From Haemophilus parainfluenzae (GTDB lineage Bacteria > Pseudomonadota > Gammaproteobacteria > Enterobacterales > Pasteurellaceae): DNA of 64,000 nucleotides. The notes below the pieces were generated by a model. It was not told where the DNA came from. It worked only from the letters and a program-made list of their open reading frames with translations, and made no database searches. Position numbers and translations under genes: made by a program. Shown piece after piece: positions 58,572-64,000 of this stretch. Location of the stretch: the NCBI RefSeq assembly GCF_003252755.1, contig NZ_QEPT01000001.1:186001-250000 (forward strand), written 5' to 3'. The stretch's first letter is position 1. Each line of letters opens with the position of its first letter.

Positions 58572-61271
58572 ATGAAAAGTTTAGAGTTGAAATTTGTTTT
58601 AGATGCAGTAGATAGGCTCACCACGCCATTAAAAAGCGTACAAAAACAGCTTGATTCTTTGCAGAAAAAAGTAAAAAACACAACAACCGAGCTGAATAAA
58701 TTACAACAGCAAGAAAAAACCGCTAATTCATTTAAACGATTAGAAAACGCACTACAACAAAACAATCAAAAACTTGTAGAAGCGCGAGAAAAAGCGAAGA
58801 AATTAGCCGAACAATTAAAAAATACTGCCGCACCGACAGCAGCATTAAAAAGACAAGTCGAATCCGCGCATAAATCAGCACACCGATTAGCGCAAGCACA
58901 AGAACATCAGCGGAAAAAACTGAACGAATTGCGCCAATCACTAAGACAAGGCGGATTTGACACGTCAAAATTCAAGGAAAGCCAAGAAAAACTAAAGCAA
59001 AAAATTAAACAATCAACGGCGGCAATCGAAAAACAAAATGCAGCAATGGCAAAGTTGCATCAGCGACAAGCAAAATATAAATCTTACCGCGAAAGCGTGG
59101 ATAATTTAAAAAATAAAAGCGACCAGTTACGAACATTCGGACAGCGCTCAATAATAGCAGGAACAGTGACAAATGCGCTGTCAGGTGTCATGCTTAAACC
59201 TGCACTTGACTTTGAACAAGACTTTTCGCGCGTGCAAGCATTAACAGGATTGAGTAAAGCGAACCCAGAACAAGCCGCCGCGCTTGAACGTTTACGCAAT
59301 CAAGGGATTCATCTTGGTGCGACAACATCATTTACATCGGGTGAAGTCGCACAAGGTCAAGGCTATCTAGCCATGGCGGGTTTTAATGCTGACCAAATCG
59401 AAAAATCAATGCCAGCTATTTTATCTATGACGAAAGCCGCAGGAATAGAAATGGGGCAAGTGTCTGATATTTCTTCAGATATTTCCTCAGGTTTTAAAAT
59501 TTCCGCTAACGAAATGGGTCGGGTTGCGGATGTACTCACAGCCACATTTTCTGGCTCAAACACTACCCTTGAAGGCTTGGGCGACACAATGAAATATCTT
59601 GGACCGATTGCCACGGCAACAGGCCAAGACTTTGAAACCATGTCAGCAATGGTCGGCTTATTGGGTAACGTGGGGATAAAAGGTACACAAGCCGGTACAT
59701 CGTTGCGTTCTGCTATGTTAAGACTTGCCGCACCACCTAAACAAGCCGCAAAAGCATTGAAAAGCCTAGGTGTGTCCGCCAAAGATAGTCGTGGAAATAT
59801 GCGCGCTTTAACTAATATTTTGATAGATGTGGAGCGTAAAACCGCCAAAATGGGAACCGGTGACAGAATGGCATATTACAAAGCCATTTTTGGCACTGAA
59901 GCCGCAACGGCAATGGTTGAATTAGTCAAACAAGCGGGCGTAAATGGTATTCAGGAATTTACAGATAAATTAAAAAATTCTGCGGGTAGAGCCGAACAAG
60001 TTGCGCAAACAATGGCAGATAACTTACTCGGTGACATTAAAAACCTTGAATCAGCCCGTGAGGCTGTCGGCATTGCTATTTATGACACTATTTCTGACGA
60101 TATGCGCGCCAGTGTTCAATTAATCACTGAAATGGTGCGAAAAGTCAATGAATGGATAAAAGCAAATCCAGAATTGACCGCAAAAATCGTTAAATGGGGC
60201 GCGGCAATGGCAGGGGCGGTCACGGCACTCGGCGCATTGAGTCTTTTAACAAGTTTTGTGTTCTACCCAATCGCAAGGATTGTTCTTGGATTGTCAAAAT
60301 TGGATGTTATTTTACCTAAATTTATGGGGAAAGTTATAGATGTCGGCGGTGCAATCTCAAGATGGTTACTTTCCCCTCTAAAACTTCTGCCTTATGTTCT
60401 GTCACTTGGCGGCGCAGCTTTTATTGGTGCGGGACTCTTAATCTATAAATTCTGGAATCCAATCAAAGCCTTTTTCGGCGGTTTTTGGGAGGGCTTAAAA
60501 TCAGGTCTCGCCCCCGTCCTTGAAAAATTCCAACCGCTTGGCACCGCATTTAGTGTCGTCGTTGGCTGGATTGAAAAAGCGGTGAAATGGTTTACTGATT
60601 TATTGTCTCCAGTACAAAGTACTAAAGATGATTTAGATGCTGCAGCCAGTGCGGGTAAAAAATTTGGCGAATGGATAGCAGCAGGTATTGATTTTGCGCT
60701 CAAACCATTACAGCTATTAATGGATGGCATTAAATGGGTAATCGATAATATGCCAGGTATTCAAGCGGGAGCAAAAATTGTTGAAAATGCCAAACAATCA
60801 AGAAATGAAGAAACAAATAAGGTTATCAAATCAGGAAGTATAACTGAAAGAACACTCGATGCACTTTCTGATTCGAATATGTATTCTTCAGGGGGCTACA
60901 CTGGCAATGGTGGCAAATATGAACCCATGGGCATTGTCCACGGGGGCGAATACGTGATGACCAAAGAAGCCACATCACGCCTTGGCATCAATACACTTAA
61001 TGCCCTTAATTACGGTAAACAAGCACTGATTGCGGGCGGTTTAGGTATCAGCGTTGCAACTGCCGCCCCTGTGCAAGTTGATACTCGTGCGCCAATTTCT
61101 GCTCGTCCAGTGGTGACGCAATCCAGCCAACCAATGAGCGTAAATATCACCATCCATGCCGCACAAGGCATGGACGAACGAGCCATAGCACAACAAGTGG
61201 CAAAAGAAATACAACGCATCGAAAACCAACGCAAAGCAAGAGCGCGGAGTTCTATGTGGGACAGAGCATAA
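58572..61271 (+). CDS. T: Tail tape measure protein, P2 gpT-like
   Basis: 899-residue protein that sets tail length. The N-terminal 200 residues are coiled coil, rich in Lys, Gln and Glu. The phage tail tape measure core domain (RSIIAGTVTNALSGVML, then AMVGLLGNVGIKGTQAGTSL) follows. Hydrophobic segments lie at about residues 545-635. Near the C terminus is the GGYTGNGGKYEPMGIVHGGEYV motif typical of tape measures. Ends in a terminator. Confidence 0.93.
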   Translation: MKSLELKFVLDAVDRLTTPLKSVQKQLDSLQKKVKNTTTELNKLQQQEKTANSFKRLENALQQNNQKLVEAREKAKKLAEQLKNTAAPTAALKRQVESAHKSAHRLAQAQEHQRKKLNELRQSLRQGGFDTSKFKESQEKLKQKIKQSTAAIEKQNAAMAKLHQRQAKYKSYRESVDNLKNKSDQLRTFGQRSIIAGTVTNALSGVMLKPALDFEQDFSRVQALTGLSKANPEQAAALERLRNQGIHLGATTSFTSGEVAQGQGYLAMAGFNADQIEKSMPAILSMTKAAGIEMGQVSDISSDISSGFKISANEMGRVADVLTATFSGSNTTLEGLGDTMKYLGPIATATGQDFETMSAMVGLLGNVGIKGTQAGTSLRSAMLRLAAPPKQAAKALKSLGVSAKDSRGNMRALTNILIDVERKTAKMGTGDRMAYYKAIFGTEAATAMVELVKQAGVNGIQEFTDKLKNSAGRAEQVAQTMADNLLGDIKNLESAREAVGIAIYDTISDDMRASVQLITEMVRKVNEWIKANPELTAKIVKWGAAMAGAVTALGALSLLTSFVFYPIARIVLGLSKLDVILPKFMGKVIDVGGAISRWLLSPLKLLPYVLSLGGAAFIGAGLLIYKFWNPIKAFFGGFWEGLKSGLAPVLEKFQPLGTAFSVVVGWIEKAVKWFTDLLSPVQSTKDDLDAAASAGKKFGEWIAAGIDFALKPLQLLMDGIKWVIDNMPGIQAGAKIVENAKQSRNEETNKVIKSGSITERTLDALSDSNMYSSGGYTGNGGKYEPMGIVHGGEYVMTKEATSRLGINTLNALNYGKQALIAGGLGISVATAAPVQVDTRAPISARPVVTQSSQPMSVNITIHAAQGMDERAIAQQVAKEIQRIENQRKARARSSMWDRA

Positions 61272-61294
61272 TAAAAGGGCGCAAGCCCTTTTTT
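61272..61294 (+). terminator. Terminator after the tape measure gene
   Basis: AAAAGGGC-GCAA-GCCCTTTTTT, directly after the T stop codon. Confidence 0.82.
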
Positions 61295-61374
61295 GTTACC
61301 TACTATTCCACACGCCACTACACTCGCCACATCACACAATATTGCCAACAATAAGGCATATTCTTTAATTGTGA

Positions 61375-61974
61375 ATGCCTATGTCTGCTGAATTACAACG
61401 AAAACTAGACAACATTATCCGCTTTGGGGTGATTGCTGAAGTGAATTACGCCACCGCACGTGCTCGCGTAAAGAGCGGTGATATTCTCACAGAGTTTTTA
61501 CCCTTCGTTACATTTCGAGCGGGCACAACTAAAACCTGGTCGCCGCCTACAGTGGGCGAACAATGTGTGATGTTATCGGTTAGTGGCGAATTTACTACTG
61601 CCTGCATATTAGTTGGGCTTTATACACAAAATAGCCCAAGCCAATCGCCCGATGAACACGTAATTGAATTTGCTGACGGTGCCAAAATTACCTATAACCA
61701 ATCAAGTGGTGCATTGGTTGTGACAGGTATCAAAACCGCCAGTATTACTGCCGCTAATCAAATTGATATTGACTGCCCTACTATCAATATCAAAGGCAAT
61801 GTGAATATTGACGGCTCTTTATCAACCTCAGGCACAAGCACCACAAAAGGCAATATCAGCACACAAGGCAGTGTGACCGCAAGCGGTGATATTAAAGGTG
61901 GCTCAATTAGTTTACAAAACCACGTTCACGTTGAACAAGGCGATGGCCAACGAACCTCTAACGCGAAGGCATAG
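61375..61974 (+). CDS. V: Baseplate assembly protein, P2 gpV-like
   Basis: 199-residue baseplate spike protein. N-terminal LDNIIRFGVIAEVNYATARARV, the SPPTVGEQCVMLSVSGEF region (WSPPTVGEQCVML here) and a repetitive C-terminal beta-helix (IDIDCPTINIKGNVNIDGSL) with final HVHVEQGDG, a metal-binding His motif at the spike tip. Starts MPM; the second Met could be the start. Follows a terminator, so it likely has its own promoter. Confidence 0.92.
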   Translation: MPMSAELQRKLDNIIRFGVIAEVNYATARARVKSGDILTEFLPFVTFRAGTTKTWSPPTVGEQCVMLSVSGEFTTACILVGLYTQNSPSQSPDEHVIEFADGAKITYNQSSGALVVTGIKTASITAANQIDIDCPTINIKGNVNIDGSLSTSGTSTTKGNISTQGSVTASGDIKGGSISLQNHVHVEQGDGQRTSNAKA

Positions 61975-61975
61975 C

Positions 61976-62314
61976 ATGAATCGATACACTGGCGAAAAAT
62001 TAAAAAACGAAAGCGACCACATTAAACAATCCATTGCCGATATTTTGCTAACGCCTGTTGGCTCGCGCATTCAGCGGCGTGAATATGGCAGCTTAATCCA
62101 AATGTTAATAGACCGCCCAATTAGCCACACATTGTTATTACAACTAGCGGCTTGTGCCGTCACTGCAATTAATCGCTGGGAGCCACGCGTACAGATCACA
62201 CAATTTAAACCTGAATTGGTTGAAGGTGGCATTGTGGCAAGTTATGTCGCACGCAGTCGTAAAGATAACCAAGAAATGCACAACGAAAAACTATTTTTAG
62301 GACATAAACAATGA
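61976..62314 (+). CDS. W: Baseplate wedge protein, P2 gpW-like (gp25 family)
   Basis: 112-residue gp25-like wedge protein. LLTPVGSRIQRREYGSLI near residue 25 is the hallmark. Begins one base after the V stop and ends overlapping J by 4 bp. P2 gpW is 115 residues. Confidence 0.93.
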   Translation: MNRYTGEKLKNESDHIKQSIADILLTPVGSRIQRREYGSLIQMLIDRPISHTLLLQLAACAVTAINRWEPRVQITQFKPELVEGGIVASYVARSRKDNQEMHNEKLFLGHKQ

Positions 62315-63225
62315 GCGAATTAGTCGATTTATCAAAACTAGATGCACCGAAAGTGCTAGAAGATTTAGATTTTGAAAGTTTGCTCGCAGACAGAAAAGCG
62401 GAATTTATCGCGCTTTTCCCACAAGATGAAAGGGAATTTTGGCAAGCACGATTAAGTTTAGAAAGTGAACCTATCACGAAATTATTACAAGAAGTGGTTT
62501 ACTTACAGTTGATGGAAAGAAACCGCATCAATAACGCGGCAAAAGCCACAATGTTAGCCTATGCAAGCGGTTCAGATTTAGATGTGATTGCAGCCAATTA
62601 CAATGTGAAAAGACAAGTCATTCAAGAGGCGAATAATAATGTTACGCCTCAAATCCCCGAAATTTTAGAAGATGACACCTCATTAAGATTGCGCACGCAA
62701 TTAGCCTTTGAGGGGCTTTCTGTGGCAGGTCCTCGCTCTGCTTATATCTTCCACGCACTCTCTGCACACCCCGATGTTGCAGATGTGTCTGTGGCATCAC
62801 CACAGCCAGCCAATGTCACCGTCACGATTTTAAGCCGTAATGGTCAAGGCGAGGCTGATGAAAGCCTTTTAAATGTAGTTAGAACAAAACTCAACGATGA
62901 TGACATACGTCCTATTGGCGACCGCGTTATTGTCCAAAGTGCGGTGATCCAATCCTACGAAATCCGCGCCAAATTACATCTTTATCGTGGCCCTGAATAC
63001 GAGCCAATCAAAGCGGCTGCATTAAAAAAATTGACCGCTTACACCAAAGAAAAACACCGTTTAGGGCGAGACATTAGCCTATCGGGTATTTATGCCGCAT
63101 TACACTTGGAAGGTGTACAACGGGTAGAACTTATCTCGCCTACCGCCGACATTGTGCTACCAAGCTCAAAATCAGCCTACTGCACGGCAATTAATTTGGA
63201 GATCGTGACAAGTGATGATTACTAA
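62311..63225 (+). CDS. J: Baseplate wedge protein, P2 gpJ-like
   Basis: 304-residue baseplate protein. Segments ALFPQDEREFW (ALFPQDERE), VVYLQLMERNRINNAAKATM and AFEGLSVAGPRSAYIFHAL are typical; P2 gpJ is 302. One uptake sequence (62937). The I gene starts within its last codons. Confidence 0.93.
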   Translation: MSELVDLSKLDAPKVLEDLDFESLLADRKAEFIALFPQDEREFWQARLSLESEPITKLLQEVVYLQLMERNRINNAAKATMLAYASGSDLDVIAANYNVKRQVIQEANNNVTPQIPEILEDDTSLRLRTQLAFEGLSVAGPRSAYIFHALSAHPDVADVSVASPQPANVTVTILSRNGQGEADESLLNVVRTKLNDDDIRPIGDRVIVQSAVIQSYEIRAKLHLYRGPEYEPIKAAALKKLTAYTKEKHRLGRDISLSGIYAALHLEGVQRVELISPTADIVLPSSKSAYCTAINLEIVTSDDY

Positions 63226-63751
63226 TCATTTACTGCCGATAGGTTCAACTCCATTAGAAAAACGTGCGGCAGAAATTCTAAAAAGTGCGGTAGAAAATCC
63301 TATTGTTATTGCAGATTTAATCAACCCTGAACGCTGTCCTACTGATTTACTGCCTTATTTAGCTTGGGCGTTTTCAGTGGATAAATGGGACGAAAACTGG
63401 ACGGAAGAAGTTAAACGCATTGCGATTAAACAATCTTATTTTGTGCACAAACACAAAGGCACGATTGGCGCAGTAAAACGTGTAGTTGAGCCAATAGGCT
63501 ATCTCATTGAACTGAAAGAATGGTTTCAAACTAATCCGCAAGGCACGCCAGGAACATTTAGCTTAACCGTAGAAGTGTCTGAAAGTGGCTTGAATGAACA
63601 AACCTATAACGAACTCGTGCGACTTATTAACGATGTTAAACCCGTCTCAAGACATCTCAATCAGCTCGCTATCGCAATCTCACCAACAGGTGCTCTCAGA
63701 ACCTTTATTGGTCAACAATGTGGTGAAATCATCACTATATATCCACAATAG
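63215..63751 (+). CDS. I: Tail protein, P2 gpI-like
   Basis: 178-residue tail formation protein. LLPIGSTPLEKRAAE, NPERCPTDLLPYLAWAFSVD and YFVHKHKGTIGAVKRVVEP match the family (P2 gpI is 176). The ATG at 63215 is preceded by an in-frame GTG. It overlaps J by 11 bp. Confidence 0.93.
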   Translation: MITNHLLPIGSTPLEKRAAEILKSAVENPIVIADLINPERCPTDLLPYLAWAFSVDKWDENWTEEVKRIAIKQSYFVHKHKGTIGAVKRVVEPIGYLIELKEWFQTNPQGTPGTFSLTVEVSESGLNEQTYNELVRLINDVKPVSRHLNQLAIAISPTGALRTFIGQQCGEIITIYPQ

Positions 63752-63759
63752 GAATATTT

Positions 63760-64000
63760 ATGGCATCACAATATTTTGCAATCTTAACCGACTACGGAAC
63801 ACGTGCTATCGCTCACGCATTAAGCCAAGGGCAACCGTTACAACTCACCCAATTTGCTGTAGGCGATGGCAATGGGAAAGCGGTCACACCAACGGCGAGT
63901 GCAACAGCTCTCGTACATCAAACGCACATTGCGCCAGTCAGTGCCGTCTCTCTCGACCCTCGCAATAATAAACAAGTGATCGTTGAATTAACCATCCCTG
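63760..64000 (+). CDS. H: Tail fibre protein, P2 gpH-like (N-terminal part, cut by the right edge)
   Basis: 80 codons visible. MASQYFAILTDYGTRAIAHA and LTQFAVGDGNGKAVTP match the conserved N-terminal fibre domain that binds the baseplate; the receptor-binding part lies beyond the window. GGAATA precedes the ATG. Last visible gene of the V-W-J-I-H run. Confidence 0.9.
   Translation, partial: MASQYFAILTDYGTRAIAHALSQGQPLQLTQFAVGDGNGKAVTPTASATALVHQTHIAPVSAVSLDPRNNKQVIVELTIP

Overview
The window is chromosomal DNA of a Haemophilus-type Pasteurellaceae, probably H. parainfluenzae or a close relative; the species cannot be fixed from sequence alone. The main evidence is the Haemophilus DNA-uptake 9-mer AAGTGCGGT, seen more than 40 times on both strands, often as inverted pairs that form transcription terminators. 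Gene content and AT-rich codon use agree.

From 1 to 35.6 kb the window holds conserved chromosomal genes: the sapABCDF peptide ABC transporter (sapA cut by the left edge), a sodium/organic-acid symporter, sppA, a nitroreductase, metX with a possible MetJ operator, a SanA-like protein, lysC, purA, a DUF484 gene, ilvIH, fabB, mnmC, a Sel1-repeat protein, a YwiC-like membrane protein, a RidA-family gene and zapG/yhcB. A long minus-strand stretch follows. In it the whole biotin pathway cluster bioA-bioF-bioG-bioC-bioD lies between lolC and lolD-lolE, with hprA-like, kdsA, sirB1-like, prmC, prfA and epmC upstream.

From 35.6 to 47.8 kb is an accessory island. Its main feature is a two-gene operon. 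The first gene encodes a 1656-residue NERD nuclease - degenerate kinase - Ser/Thr kinase - SF1 (Upf1-like) helicase. The second overlaps it by 8 bp and encodes a 457-residue winged-helix protein. The layout resembles a type I Mokosh anti-phage system, but the partner shows no obvious HKD phospholipase-D motif. The large gene carries two Haemophilus uptake signals and also two copies of the Neisseria uptake signal GCCGTCTGAA, as if it had moved through both families. The rest of the island is a mosaic of broken genes: a cyclophilin-like fragment, an acetyltransferase and an AraC regulator each spoiled by point changes, an Ohr fragment joined to a reversed NnrS fragment, and an ABC ATPase fragment. 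It also holds an apparently intact cadD-like gene flanked by duplicated DNA, a 27-bp inverted repeat, and two unknown membrane-protein genes. Neisseria uptake signals occur only in this island.

At 48.0-48.8 kb are mdaB and then a terminator followed by 14 bp of the 3' end of ssrA (tmRNA). This is a probable phage attachment site. From 49.2 kb to the right edge lies a P2-like prophage: Q, P / O, N, M, L, X, holin, a SAR endolysin with a P1-Lyz-like caged cysteine, nested Rz/Rz1, a DksA-like zinc finger, R, S, a reverse-strand membrane gene (probable moron), tape measure T, V, W, J, I and the start of tail fibre H. No integrase, repressor or replication gene is seen in the 0.5 kb between the attachment site and gene Q. 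They must lie beyond the right edge or be missing.
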